DNA of 64,000 nucleotides from Flaccisagitta enflata (Eukaryota; Chaetognatha; Sagittoidea; Aphragmophora). Where the stretch lies: assembly GCA_965153355.1 (NCBI GenBank), contig OZ231128.1, positions 32,798,001-32,862,000 on the forward strand, read 5' to 3'. Below, piece after piece: positions 33,853-46,599 of the stretch. The translations under genes and the position numbers were made by a program. The notes beneath the pieces are model-generated. The model was not told the DNA's origin, did no database searches, and saw only the letters and a list, made by a program, of their open reading frames with translations. Position 1 is the stretch's first letter, and every line of letters starts with the position of its first letter.

Positions 33853-34085
33853 TTTTTAGTCGCGTGCTACGCGACTCTACACCCCGCTTTGTCGGTCCGT
33901 CCGTCGGTCCTTCCGTTGGTCCGTCGGTCCGTCTGTCCGTCCGTCCGTCCGTCCGTCACACTTTACTTTTTTGGGGTTTTTGCGGTCTATGGCCTTACTG
34001 CTCCTGCCCAAATGATCAAGTAACCTAAAATACGACCCCTGCCCACCCGCACGCGACTGAGGTAGCCGTGTATCCGGCCTTGTTT
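33853..34085 (+). mobile_element. Type I HINE-like element, subfamily Ia, well preserved
   Basis: TTTTTAGTCGCGTGCTACGC, CTACACCCCGCTTTGTCGG, CGTC array, TCACACTTTAC, CTGCTCCTGCCC, GCCCCTGCCCACCC, GCACGCGACTGAGGTAGCCG, TGTATCCGGCCTTGTT. About 90% like 21011-21250 by eye. Confidence 0.85.
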
Positions 34086-35555
34086 ATCAATACGGCGACT
34101 GTTTTTCCAGTTGATAACAACCAATCCAGACTTTGTATACAATGGAAAAGAATTGTAAAGGCACGATAGAAAGTTTTTATCAGATTTGAGGAATCGTTTC
34201 AGTCTCCATGTCTACCAAATATTTTCCCCCGTCCACCTTTGGCGGTTAAAGTCATACAAAGATTGTATGGAAAACGTTTATGGCGTATAAATCAAACAAA
34301 AGCGAGAAAGTTATTTTTGGAAGTGGATATACAAAGAAGATAGGGAGTTGCTGCATGCTGCTGGGATTATCCACCACCTACGCGCCAAACATTGCACTCT
34401 CAAGTCCCAAATGTAATTCAATTCGAATGGATTGGAGTTGTAGATGTTGTTGATAGAAGGTGTAAGAGTTTGGCCCGTCTTGTGTACATATTGTAACTCA
34501 ATCTAGTGAGTAAGAAATATCGATTGCGAAAGCACCGATAAAATGTACATCTTAGGCGATTTCCGCACTGGGCTCAAGATGATTTATATGATATCTACAT
34601 GTTTTCACCCTAAGCCTAGGGATCGCTGTGCGAAAATATCGGTTTGTTTCACAAGTTAAATGCCATGCTACGCGTCTGCAAAAAAAAACATCTGTAATAG
34701 TTATGGTTTTATCACCACTGTTAGGTGTTTAAATCGCGTGAGAAAAGACGGAAAAGATGAGGAACATATTCCCAAGAGGAAATCGTTATCACTGAAACAC
34801 ATTAACCCTTTTACTACATCATTCCTTCCACCAACTAACCGCTTCTCCTCAGTCTAACCGCTCCCGCTGCCGACCAAATCGATGTTAGAAAAAGCGAGAT
34901 TAGGGGAAAACGAGTAGAATTTCTTCTACCTAAGTGGTACCTCCCTCTTGTCCACAGAAAAAAATTTCGTCTGCTGCCTATGGATAATCGACAATACATT
35001 CCGAATGGCATTTGTTAAGAAATTGTTTCTCTTCATCTTTATTTGGAGAACCTAGGGAAAAACTCGCTTAGGATATTTTGGCCCTGGGATCAAAGAATGA
35101 ACAAATAAAGCATCGGTTTTAGGTGTGCTTCTGAAAAAATATTTCAGTTGATCTTTTAAGAGTGGTCTTCTTGGGTTTCTTCTTGGATTTCTTTTTCCTT
35201 TTTTTTTTAGCATCATTCGATTGTTAAAGAATTTGATACAAAAGGCGTTTTTGCTCCAGATATTGTATAGCGATTTATGATTTAATTGGGCACCGTTACC
35301 TATCCTCAGTCCTTTAGTAAACCTATCCAACATATCTAGTCTAGGTGGCAATTACAGAAGAAAAACATTCTAACGAACACGCTTCTTATGAAATTTCGCC
35401 TTTAACGAATATCTTTGTGAGTCCCATAATCTTTTCGTTGTTTAAAAAGTCGCCTAAAACGGACTGTGACGAACGAAAAATGGTATGTATCAAAGACCTT
35501 TTATAGTAAAAATAGTATTTCCGTATAACGTGTAACGAATTTTCTTCATGAAGAG
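34086..35555. other. Non-coding interval, no feature recognised
   Basis: Mixed sequence without long frames, tandem repeats or recognisable transposon ends. Confidence 0.45.
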
Positions 35556-35920
<365 letters not shown>

Positions 35921-36415
35921 TCGATGAACTGATGAACAATCGACTCAAGTGGAACACCGGGTACACTGCATTGGCCATGGACTCCTTCAAGATCACTGCC
36001 CAAAAAAAAGAGAGAGAGAGAAAAAAAGTTGAGCAGATAAAAAATGGACGGGAGGAAGAACCCAACTTATGGAACAAGCAAGATGTGACGCAAACACTGC
36101 AGCGGATTGCTTTATATGGAGATTAAGTTATATCTATAAGAGGCTCACTGATGCATACTCTCGATAAAATAGGAGTTCATCAGCATTTTCACAACGGTTA
36201 GTTTGTTTGGGTCTGACATCTCATCCTTTGATTAGTTAGGGATCGAGTTGTGATATTGTTCATCTTTCATAGAATTGAATCTTTGGCCAACAGACCAAAT
36301 AACGCACGCTAAACAAGGCTCCGGTGAATCCGCAGACCATTGCCTGTGGTTTACAAGCCAATATACAATTTTCCACAATTTCCTAATCGTCCGTAGACCA
36401 GGGGCGATTGCTTAT

Positions 36416-36520
36416 TTAGATGCGAGAAAGTTGTCTTACAGCTCCTGATGACTTTTTTACCCGCTATGTCTGTTGGTTGGTCTGTTGGTTGGTACGTCGG
36501 TTGCTTGGGCGTTCCTTTGT
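36416..36520 (+). mobile_element. Possible degenerate type I element start
   Basis: TTAGATGCGAGAAAG, CTCCTGATGACTTTTTTACC, TGTCTGTTGGTTGGTCTGTT. Only the order of parts supports this; no 3' end was found. Confidence 0.25.
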
Positions 36521-36782
36521 TTTCGATGTTTATGGTCGGTCTTTGAAATAAATTCTGGTTTCTGGTCCTTTGTTTCTGTTTTCTATTTCTGATATTGGTA
36601 ACAGCAGAAAAACGCTTTCAACAGACAGGGTTTCTTATTCCCTTGGTATCCGTCACTACGGTATTCAAATAGATCTTTAAATAGCCCGATTTTTACTCCA
36701 TCAGTTATATTGACCTTTCTTTTCTCCTACTTTCGTCTTTAGTTGTGTCTGTCTGCCTGTCTATATGCACTATGTGTGTGTT

Positions 36783-36785
<3 letters not shown>

Positions 36786-36862
<77 letters not shown>
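36786..36862. repeat. (CT)n microsatellite
   Basis: About 38 CT units. Confidence 0.95.
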
Positions 36863-36865
<3 letters not shown>

Positions 36866-37024
36866 TTTAGTGGGAACCAGTGATTTGCTCTTTACTCTTA
36901 AGAAGATGTTTTTTGGGGACAAATCCTTTCATTTGAAGGAAATGGAGAAAAGAGATAAAAGTATCCTTGGAGTTGCTCTCATGTCCTCGAAATCTATGTC
37001 GTTCTCTATGTCTTCCAGTTTATG

Positions 37025-37206
37025 TACAGTTCCACCCCGCTATAAAGGATCCAAGGGTAACAGAAATCTGCCTATTATATATGGGATATGAATTCATGGT
37101 CCCTACATGGTATTCTTTTTTAATTTCTATTTTGAGAATATCAGAAATCCACCTTTAATGGATGAAAATTGTAAGTCCCTTGACATCCGTCATTGCGAGG
37201 TACACG
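37025..37206. mobile_element. Possible pogo/Tigger-like MITE
   Basis: GTACAGTTCCACCCCGCTAT, GGATCCAAGGGTAACAGAAA on the left; TCCCTTGACATCCGTCATTG and CGAGGTACACG on the right pair loosely (CAAGGG, GGAT, GTAC). Resembles the CCCCGCTATAACGA-type ends of pogo-like elements. A related right end lies at 36640-36662. Confidence 0.3.
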
Positions 37207-37232
37207 TTTATTGCCACGATAACTCCGCCATT

Positions 37233-37566
37233 TTTAGTCGCGTGCACGCGACTCTACAACCCGCTTTGTCCGCCCGTCCGTCCGTCTGTCAAACTTTACT
37301 TTTTGTATTATTTTAAGTCAGTTTTAGCGATTAAAGGTTATTTTTAGTCATTCTATGTTATTCTATGTCAATCTAAGTCATTCTAAGTCATTCTGAGTTA
37401 TTTTCAATCACTTTAAGTTAAATTAAGTCACTTAAGTCAATTAGGCCAATTCAGTAAAATAGGTCATTTTATGTCTTATTAAGTCATTTCAAGTCATCTT
37501 GAGTCATTTTAAGTCATCCTAAGTTACTTATGTCCCGCACGCGACTTATAGGTGTTGGCCTTGTTA
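37233..37566 (+). mobile_element. Type I HINE-like element, subfamily Ia with AAGTCATTCT decamers
   Basis: TTTTTAGTCGCGTGCACGCG, TCTACAACCCGCTTTGTCC, GTCC array, about 25 AAGTCATTCT-like decamers, CCGCACGCGACTTATAGG and TGTTGGCCTTGTT. Sister of 23447-23778. The following 37567-38198 has T-rich DNA and no gene. Confidence 0.8.
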
Positions 37567-38198
37567 CTTCTTTAAACCGTTTTTTTTTTTCTTTTTTTTT
37601 TTTTTTTTTGCTCCATGGACGCGAGATCTTTAAGCTTTACGAGTCACCTCAGCCGGTTCGATGTTTTTTTTTAGTCTTAAAAATATGTTGTTTTTTTTTT
37701 AAAGAAACTAGTGTCCATGATATTCTCACTTTCCATTTATAACTGGTGAATGAGGGACAAACCTTCATAATCTTGTAACGTGGAATAGGATCATTCATTG
37801 TAAATTGTACATAGATAAGCGGCTCTCTTTCCTTTCAACGCATGGATGGTATTTGAAAGTAAACGCTGGAAAACTAAGTAACAATGACACGCGAGACTAA
37901 GTAACAATGACACACGTGGACGGGTTATTTCCAATGGCCGCTTGACGCCGCCAAGCCGCTGGTGCGATCGTTTCTCGGGGGAATAACGGAGTTGACACAC
38001 ACTTCTCCAACTGTGCTTGATTGGTCACAAATGCCATCTCAATTATGAATCATTATCAATTCATCACGATAAATTTTCACCCAAATGTACACTTTGTGCT
38101 GATCTTTCCCCATGTTTGTCTGTATAACCATTAGAATCGGTAATGAGAGGCGCTTATCCGGCGCATTGTGTTTGAAACTCTCTGCGGTGTAAATTGAA

Positions 38199-38394
38199 AA
38201 CAAGGCCGGGTGGACGGGGTAAGTGAGGAAAAAAGGCTTAAAAAAACATTGACATAGAAACAGTGACATAGAACGCGCCCGCTAACGCTGAAAAAGGAAA
38301 GTGTTACCAACTGACCAATTGATGGAATGATGGACAATGGACCGACGGATCGACACATACACAGTGGGTTATTGAGTCGCATGCATGCGACTAA
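38199..38394 (-). mobile_element. Type I HINE-like element, subfamily Ia variant
   Basis: AAACAAGGCCGGGTGGACGG, middle, GGACCGACGGATCGAC, ACAGTGGGTTATTGA and palindrome GTCGCATGCATGCGAC followed by TAACAAC. The inner partner 9-mer is missing, consistent with an internal deletion. Confidence 0.6.
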
Positions 38395-39041
38395 CAACGA
38401 CTGGGACAAAAATTGTATCGTATGTATTTTGTAACAATTGGCACACTGTGTGATAGCTCCCCTGCCATTTATGCCGTTTAGCCAAAGGGATCATAAATGG
38501 GTTCCAAGGCTTATGAGCTTTCGTTTTACATCGATAATTGTATCACTCGTTCATGTAAGTATCCAGCCCGGTGGTTCGCTCAATCCTTCTTTTTCAAATA
38601 GGCCTGTGGGAAAATGTTCGTACACTTCATATGGTATGTCTTTCCAAAGAACAACAAAAAGTGTGAGTGGAAAGGGAAATAAAATGGTAATGAAACAAAT
38701 GCAAAAGATACAAAGAATGTTTTCGATGTAATGGCTGGCTGAGAGTTTAGCGGGAATTGCCTTATTTGGAAAGTTCTTAATAAATTCTGAGTTGTAAGAT
38801 GAAACAACTACATAAAAGACGAAAACGTGTCAGTGTGAACACCTAACTCGGTCCTAGAAAAAGATAAACACGGTTCAGCGCCAACGAGAATATATTATGG
38901 AGATAGTTTAAAAATTATTCAGCCATGAATATTTGCCGTCATCTCTAAACCGATACTAAATGAGTGAGAATATGCGAATATGCGATCAGAGAGAAGAAAG
39001 ACGAGGGCCGAGGGGGTGAAAAGTCTGGTTTACAGATAGAT

Positions 39042-39260
<219 letters not shown>

Positions 39261-40157
39261 AAGACAGAGAAAGAGAGGCGGAGAAGCAGACAGCATGAAA
39301 ACAGAAAAATGGGGACTGAGACCGACCACTAGACATGGAGACCGACGCGACTAACAGACACATACAGATAGAAAGAGACAGCGATGAGACAGAGCGAAAT
39401 AACATGAGAATAGACAAGAAAAACAGACACACAGAAAAGAAAAAAGAAAATAAAGAGTGCGAGAAAGTGAAAGATTATCAAAGAAAAAATAACATGGGGA
39501 AAGCGACCCTGATCTCCAGCTAAGAACGGTTGACTTGAATGGAAGATTAACGACCGATTTCTAGGCTAAAAAGCCAGGATAGCTTCTTATGGTGAGACTG
39601 AAAACGATTTCATATTTTTAGAAGATTTTACTAAGAAAACGGAATGATTCTGTTTTGAATAAAATTTTTCTTAGGAGAGGAGCAGAATTGTGAAGAATCA
39701 AGGATGACAAAACAAGCCCTAGATAGCAGACTAAAGTGGTGCTACAATGTGGTCACCGTGCACGCGTACAAATTACTCCTTGGCACTGAATATCAAAACA
39801 ATTTCAAATAGTCTTTACCGAATGTTTCGTTTTGCTCTTTTACTCGCTCTTACAGTACGATGGGAGCAATATGGACCTCAGATGGAGGGTGAGTTCCTGC
39901 TTCATTACTATGATGAAATACCGTATTTGCTTCAATTAGCACCCCGGGCGCTTTTGAAATTGAAATACAACATTGTCAGTTTGCGCTCCAATTAGCGCCC
40001 CCTTTTACAATCAAGAATTTTTGGTTTTTCAATTTATTCTTCAATATCCTTTTATTTCTTGGTAAAAACATACTTCAGTTCATATTCTGTATCCAAAATT
40101 TTGTCCCTCCCCTATGTTGTTTAAAGACAAAGACTGTTATCAATATATTTTATCAGA

Positions 40158-40384
40158 TTTTAGTCGCGTGCTACGCGACTCTACACCCCGCTTTATCGGT
40201 CCGTCCGTCGGTCCGTTGGTCCGTTGGTCCATCCGTCGGTCCGTCGGTCCGTCCGTCACACTTTACTTTTTTTGGGTTTTTGTGATCTATGGCCTCACTG
40301 CTCCTGCCTAAGTGATCAAGTGACCTCAAATACGGCCCCTGCCCACCCGCACGCGACTGGGGTAGCCGTGTATCCGGCCTTGTT
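40158..40384 (+). mobile_element. Type I HINE-like element, subfamily Ia, well preserved
   Basis: TTTTAGTCGCGTGCTACGCG, CTACACCCCGCTTTATCGG, CGTC/TGGT array, CTGCTCCTGCCTAAGTGATC, GCCCCTGCCCACCC, GCACGCGACTGGGGTAGCCG, TGTATCCGGCCTTGTT. Confidence 0.85.
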
Positions 40385-40569
40385 CTTCATTGATCTTTAA
40401 TAAATTCTTTATAAAATGAGAAAAGCTCATTGGAAAAATGGGGGGGGCGTTAAATGGAGGGGGGGCCTTAAATGGAGCAAATACGGTAGCTTGAAAGCTG
40501 ATAAGCAAGAGCTTTGAGTGAATACAGTTTTATACCTTTAGCTGCAACTCTTGACCAAAAAGAAAAAAC

Positions 40570-40661
40570 GTGTGAGACCTCTTCGGATTTAAACCTGTGA
40601 CTCTGAAGAGAGAAAAGTTTTTTCTCTTAAGTTCAGCATTCTACCAGCAGAGCTATCACAC
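40570..40661 (-). tRNA. tRNA-like sequence (anticodon TAA if real), possibly with an intron; likely pseudogene
   Basis: Minus strand: GGTGTGA pairs with TCACAC at the far end (acceptor). TAGCTCTGCTGGTAGAATGC fits the A box and D arm. CTGAA-CTTAAGA ... TTCAG makes an anticodon arm with an extra ~17-base insert after the loop, where tRNA introns lie. GGTTTAAATCC is a B-box match. A T6 run follows the acceptor. The T-arm stem is poor, so it may be a pseudogene or a tRNA-derived repeat head. No other copy was noticed in the window. Confidence 0.45.
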
Positions 40662-40737
40662 CATATGCAATAAACAGGAATTAATTGTCAGTTTTATTAT
40701 GAATCACTTGGTGTGGAATTCTACGTTCACTCAGTAC

Positions 40738-41056
40738 TAGGCTGGATTCAAAATGGGCATATGAAAAAAAATTGTCTCCAAGCAATTTTCATGTTCCATC
40801 TTCATATTTGCAAAATCAATTTGGACTTGATCTAGTCTGAACGTCATCAATGCTGTAGTTGTATGGAAAGACTGTGGAAGATATTTCTAACTCAACTACA
40901 GCAATCAATTCTATATAACTACAGCATTGATGATGTTCTGACGAGATCAAGTCCAAATTGATTTTGCAAGGAGACAGGCCTATAAGTATGCAAATGGAAC
41001 ATGAAAATCACATGGAAACAATTTTTTTCGCATATGCCCAAAATGAGCTCAGCCTA
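40738..41056. mobile_element. hAT-like MITE with 8-bp target duplication
   Basis: Ends TAGGCTG ... CAGCCTA, flanked by CTCAGTAC on both sides (40730-40737 and 41057-41064). Arms of about 130 bp: CAAAATGGGCATATG, AAATCAATTTGGACTTGATC and ATCAATGCTGTAGTT pair with 40911-41045; the loop is about 40 bp. No coding capacity. Confidence 0.8.
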
Positions 41057-41255
41057 CTCAGTACCTTAGATCATTAATTTACATGAAGACTACAGCTTTA
41101 TGTTCTTTCATCAAACAGTAAGAATACAGAGGGGCCAATTTTTACTGCCCTTATTGCTCCCATCGTACTGTACTTCCTCCGAAATGACTAGTTTAAGTGT
41201 GTGTCAGCCTCTTGCACTGCCTCCCACAAAGGCAACACACTGAAATTGCGCCTCT

Positions 41256-41261
<6 letters not shown>

Positions 41262-41310
<49 letters not shown>
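41262..41310. repeat. (CT)n microsatellite
   Basis: About 24 CT units. Shorter CT runs follow at 41450-41462 and 41551-41586. Confidence 0.9.
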
Positions 41311-41312
<2 letters not shown>

Positions 41313-41714
41313 ACCGGCTTTTGACGAATTCCTTGGTTCCCCTAATCTGAAGGGAGGGGAAGTTTGAAGCGTTCACCTTGCCTGACCTCAGAACTCGCCC
41401 AATCAAGGCAAAAGAGCCAATATCCGAAAATTCAATGCTCTGCCTTTTTCTCTCTCTCTCTCTTGTCACTCTGTCTGCTAATCTCTCTGTATCTCGGTCC
41501 CTGGAACTTAGGTTGTCGGTTGCAGGCGAATTTTCTCATCTGCCCTACCTCTCTCTCTCTCTCATTCTCTCTCTCTCTCTCTCTCCCTGCTACCGCGTCT
41601 TTCATAAATTTGATGAAAGAGTAATTACCATCTTTCTGAACTCAACTTATTCTCCTTTCTCTGGATCCATTTTCCAATTTTCCCTCTTTTTCTTTGCCAA
41701 TAGTTTGGGACTTG

Positions 41715-42410
41715 TGCTTACGTGTGTGCTTCTCCTCATGCTTGCGTTTGAACGTTAGCCAGTGCTTACACGTGTGCTCATCCTCATGCTTGTGTTTGAA
41801 CGTTTGCCAGTACTTATGTGTTTGCTAAGTCTCATGCTAGTGTTTGAGCTTGTACCATCGCTTGCATGTGTGCTCATGCTCATGCTTATGTTTGAACTTG
41901 TGCCAGCACTTACGTGAGTGTTCATTGGTCAATCTCATGCTTTTGCTTGAGTTTGTGCCTAAAGTCGCGTGCATGCAACTCTATATCTGTCTGTTGGATT
42001 GTCAAAGGGATAGCTTTTTTGGCGTTTATGGGCGGTTTTTCATTACTTCTTCTGCCAAAATGCTGGGTATTGGGTAAACCTTTTTCATCACCGCCCCTAC
42101 CCTGCTTCACGCGACTCCGGTAGCCGTGTACCCGGCTTCATTCTTATGCTAATGTTTGAGCTTGTGCCAGTACTTGCGTCTGTGCTCATCCTTACACTTG
42201 TGTTTGAGCATGTACCAATGCTTTTGCGTGTGCTCATTCTCATACGTGTGATTGAACTTGGGCCAGTGCTTATGTGTGCGCTTATTATCATGCTTTCATT
42301 TTAGCGTGTGCAAGTGCTTACACATGTGCTCATTCTCATGCTTATGTCTACCAACTCTTATTTGTGTGCATATTCTCATGCTCATGTCAGTGCGTGTGCC
42401 AGTACTACAG
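41715..42410. repeat. Degenerate ~48-bp tandem array interrupted by a type I element
   Basis: A unit of the form CTCATGCTTATGTTTGA, CTTGTGCCAGTGCTTACGTG, TGTGCTCAT recurs about a dozen times with strong divergence. It stops at about 41957 and resumes at 42136, on either side of 41960-42141. Confidence 0.8.
41960..42141 (+). mobile_element. Type I HINE-like element, subfamily Ia, inserted in a tandem array
   Basis: TAAAGTCGCGTGCATGCAAC, TCTATATCTGTCTGTTGG, middle, CCGCCCCTACCCTGCTTCAC, GCGACTCCGGTAGCCG, hairpin GCCG-TGTACC-CGGC, CTTCATT. The GTCC array is reduced to a few bases. Confidence 0.75.
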
Positions 42411-42524
42411 TATTTCTTTCAGTTTTTGCTTTTTGTTGGACCTCTCTTTGTGTATATGCTTGAAAGTGAATGTGTGTGTGTGTGTGGGTGAAAGGGTATT
42501 GTCTGTGCTTGTGCTTAGCTTAAG

Positions 42525-42529
<5 letters not shown>

Positions 42530-42602
<73 letters not shown>
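42530..42602. repeat. (CT)n microsatellite
   Basis: About 36 CT units. Confidence 0.95.
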
Positions 42603-42605
<3 letters not shown>

Positions 42606-42847
42606 TCCTATTTCTTTAAGTATCCCACTCGTCCTTTGGATAGGGTGGTGATCGTATGACCTTCTTTATCGGACATCTTCATATCCTGTCTTTTTGGTTC
42701 TAACCAAACGAGAAAAACTAAGAGAGATTCGACCACACATTTCCTCCCACAAATGTTCGGGCAGAATATGGAAATGGAGTTCAAGTTTTGTTCTAAACAG
42801 CGACATACAGACGAGTTATGTTAGGTAAACACAAAGCAACGTTAAAA

Positions 42848-42851
<4 letters not shown>

Positions 42852-42945
<94 letters not shown>

Positions 42946-42967
42946 ACAGACTGACTGACTGACTGAC
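42852..42967. repeat. (GA)n with (GACT)n tail
   Basis: GA to 42942, then six GACT/GACA units. Confidence 0.95.
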
Positions 42968-43069
42968 TGACGAAAAGACAGACAGAAAAATCGACAGGGA
43001 CAGAGTAAAACGAAGACGGATAGGGACAGACAAAGTCAGACAAAGTAAGACAAAAGTTGCTGAGGGTTT

Positions 43070-43231
43070 TTTTTAGTCGAGGACACGCGACTCTACACCT
43101 TGCCGTGTCGGTCGGTCGGTCGGTCGGTCGGTCGGTCCGTAACAAATATTTCTAAAATTGCGAGTGGTTTTCGCATTACTACTCCTGCACAACCGTCCGC
43201 GACTGGATTGCCGTGTATCCGGCCTTGTTTT
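43070..43231 (+). mobile_element. Type I HINE-like element, Ia/Ic intermediate
   Basis: TTTTTTAGTCGAGGACACGC, TCTACACCTTGCCGTGTC, seven GGTC units, CTCCTGCACAACC, GTCCGCGACTGGATTGCCG, TGTATCCGGCCTTGTT. The subterminal pair is GTCGAGGAC/GTCCGCGAC. Confidence 0.75.
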
Positions 43232-44920
43232 CTTCGTGGCAAAAAAATGAAAAAAGGTATCGAATTCTCATAAGCGTGGATGAAAAATAACCCTGGAAAA
43301 ATGTGATAAGATTGTATGCAGTAACAGAAAAGAAGAAAAAAGATGGGCGGAAACTTGGCAAAACCGCCTACAGAATTGTACGTGGAGGCGCAGTGCCAGA
43401 GAAGAAAAAGTCTTTCAATCACGCGAATTCGTGTCAGATATCAAGATAAGAAAATTGTGGTTTTTCTAAGACGTATTATTCAGAACTATAACATTTGAAC
43501 TACCTGGCGCTTTGATTGAATTTAGGCATTTTGGTTATTTTTAAATCCATTTTTCTTTTTACAGAATCCATCTATTCATTTCTTACCTCTTTTTCTCATC
43601 GTATGTCTGTCTATCAGTCTGTGCTGTCTGTACTCCCTGTTTGTCTATCTGTCTTTCCGTACCCTTTCCCTTCTCGCTCTTCAATTGCCGCCTGTCTACA
43701 ATCGCAGCACTTGTATATATATATCGGCCAACACATAGAGAGTGAGAAAGGCCCGAGCCCATTTTCGCCTCCTCCCACTCATTCTTTCGTCCTTGAGATT
43801 AGATCTTTCTCTTGGCTTTGGTTTCGGTCTCTTTTTCTTTTTTTCTCTTTTCTGGGAATGAGAGAATAAGAGATCTAATGGCAAATGTGTACAGAAAATG
43901 ATGGCAGCCGGAGTGAGCGGACTCTACTTTCTATGACCCACAATACAGAAATGATGGTCGTATCCGTTTCATCTCTGGCCCGATTTTGGGACGATAACAA
44001 TTGGAATTTATGCGATGACCTGAGAACCTCAAACTCCTCAGTAGAAAACCGATGAAAAATGGGAAGAGGACAACTGGACAAGTGACGCTGTAGCATAAGG
44101 GAAGTCATATCTATACCTTAAATCTCTGCTGCTTCTTTTCCGAAATCATCTGAAATAATTGATAATTATGAACAATTTCCTTTGTTAATTTTTAGTCCCG
44201 GCATTTTGAAATAAGAAATACTTGCTTCGTCGAGCTCATGATAAAAATTCCAGATCGGTATTTTGTTCTTTATCATTAGAAGGGTGGTCTTTACTTTTCT
44301 CTTTTTTGTTTAAGAATAAACAAAACATGAAAAAAAATCTGATGAACCTATCAGCTAGTGAATAAGGGGGTTATCTAGGCAACAAGTGAGGGAGCTTTTC
44401 CTCTATGCTAAAAAAAAATCATTTCAAATGATTCTTAAAAAAAAATGCAGTAAGATCTGCTTCCACAGGCTTTTGAAGTGAACTCGGATATCCTTGATGA
44501 ATTGCCTGCACGCTTGGGCAGGGGCCGTGACGAAAAAAATAACGATAGCGGGTTAATGTCGTCAAATGTAAATCAAATGTACTACCCCTTTTTCAGATAA
44601 AGATCCAACGATGAAGCGACAAGGCGGCGGAGTTGCGTCTCGTGCCTGTGACTCAAATTAGGAGGAATCAATGAGCAGCCTGTGGTATGAGCAGAAAGGA
44701 AAGGGGGACAACCGCTCTGAAAACAATGAAGGGAAGGACCTACAGCGGAATGGACGAAAACGTGAATGCGACCTAATTAAGATGCTTTACTCAAAACCAT
44801 TATCACCATAAGATATATTCAAACACAATAAGTAAAACATTTCGTCCTCGCTCTCGCTTTCACTCTCGCTTTCGCTTTTGCTCTCTCTATGTCTCTGTCT
44901 CTCTGTCTCTGTCTCTCTGT
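43232..44920. other. Non-coding interval, no gene recognised
   Basis: Mostly AT-rich. A short TGCACGCTTGGGCAGGGGCC at 44507-44526 is a scrap of a type I middle region. Confidence 0.45.
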
Positions 44921-44922
44921 CT

Positions 44923-44958
<36 letters not shown>
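44880..44958. repeat. (CT)n with CTCTGT variants
   Basis: CTCTGT units, then about 19 CT units. Confidence 0.85.
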
Positions 44959-44959
<1 letters not shown>

Positions 44960-44963
<4 letters not shown>

Positions 44964-46599
44964 TTTTCTCCAACCACCATGGATACCGGCTCAGGGGTTT
45001 ACGGCAGAGGCTTTTCTGCAATTCGAGTTGTGCAAATTGCCAATCGTACGAAGGCGAGATTAAAGCCGCTCTAGTTTGCGGTGACCGCTATTTGGCTACA
45101 TCATAGCCGCGAGCCGCTCTCTGGCCGGTACTCGCTTTATCTTTGGCCAGTTTGTTGGCCAAACTAAGGTCGGTATCTTCCAAGATTTCAGCCAGTTTCA
45201 TATTGTGCCTTGGCCAGTAATTTGTCGATATTCAGGTAATTTTCCTTCAGTTCTTCGCTTATTGATTGCGGGTATATAGCAAATCTTAGGCCGATTTCGG
45301 TTCGAATGCTTTTCGGCCGATCATAGCCTCTTTTCTGTCGACGTTTAGCAATTTGCCGAGTGAGAACACACTGACAGATTTACAACATCGCCGAGGCGGC
45401 TCAACTCAACAACTCCACCGTCACTCCACGTGACTTCGCGTTGATGCTGTTTCTTTTTCGCATTTACTATAAACTCGCAGTGTGAAATCGTCTGGTTCAA
45501 TACTCGTGATTCTAATGGTTGAACGGCCAGAGGAACACGTGTGCGGAATATGTAGATCTTATTTTATTCAGCGGCTGTCTCAGTGCTGAAAAATGTATGC
45601 TAATATATGAACTTATATACATACTTCAAAAGCGTCTGGTAATGTTGGTGTTCTACGCTCTGAATTAATTCGATCCACGTTTTTCGTCTCAAAGTTATTT
45701 GTCATGTTTTGCCTTATATATCGATGATGAATCGTTCATGGGAATATTGATGATGTTTTCATTTGGAATTAATCATAAAATGAGAAAACAGGATCTTTTT
45801 TCTCGATTTGATAAGAGATGATGTAGTTGTTTTTTTTGTTCTATAGTATTAAAAGCAACAACAAAGAGGTACTTTTTTTTCAAGGTTACCAAGCGGTGAT
45901 TAAAACAGGTCTTTTAAGCGCTTTTTGCAAGCTTTCCTTCGCGGTAAAGGCCATTGTTATCAAATGTTGAATTTGGGTTGTGCTGTTACCAACAGTTCAA
46001 TCTATCGCAAGGCTTGCCAGCAACAAATCCTGAAGGTAGATTGATGACGGCGATAATTAATTGATTGAATCGACGTTGCTAAATATTCAACCGGTGTTTG
46101 TAACTGGCTACGCGCACTGACGGATCTATCATGGCGCTAGTCACTGTCACTGACTGCCTCATATTAGTAACGCAAAAACCTAAGAATGGAAGTTTTATTA
46201 CGTTTTACATGGTTTTTGTTGTCTACAATAATTTTCCATGTCAAAATCAGTCAAAATCTTCCATGGCGCGTAAGGCAAAACAGTTTCTGAGGGACACGCG
46301 CTTTCGCGAGTATACTTTTTTGCCCCGGTTTATGAAAATAATTCATTTGAGCTCTCTCTCTGTCAGATATCAGCCCACCAAATGCACAATTACTGTCGAA
46401 TTTGATCATTAATTTTGAGACAGGTTTTAAACATACTTGCACATTGGATATTGCTTGACCACATTTATTGCTTGATCAGTTTTCCTACACAAATTAGAGG
46501 TTAATCATCTCTGCCCATGTCTTTTCAGGTAACCAAGTGAGAGTCCATTATAAGACATGGAACTTGGTCCAGTCAATTCAGTGTGGTTGATATGGCAGA
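44960..46599. other. Non-coding interval, no gene recognised
   Basis: 45060-45350 has repeated TTGGCCAG/CGGCC words but no open frame. The rest is AT-rich without a supported feature. Confidence 0.45.
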
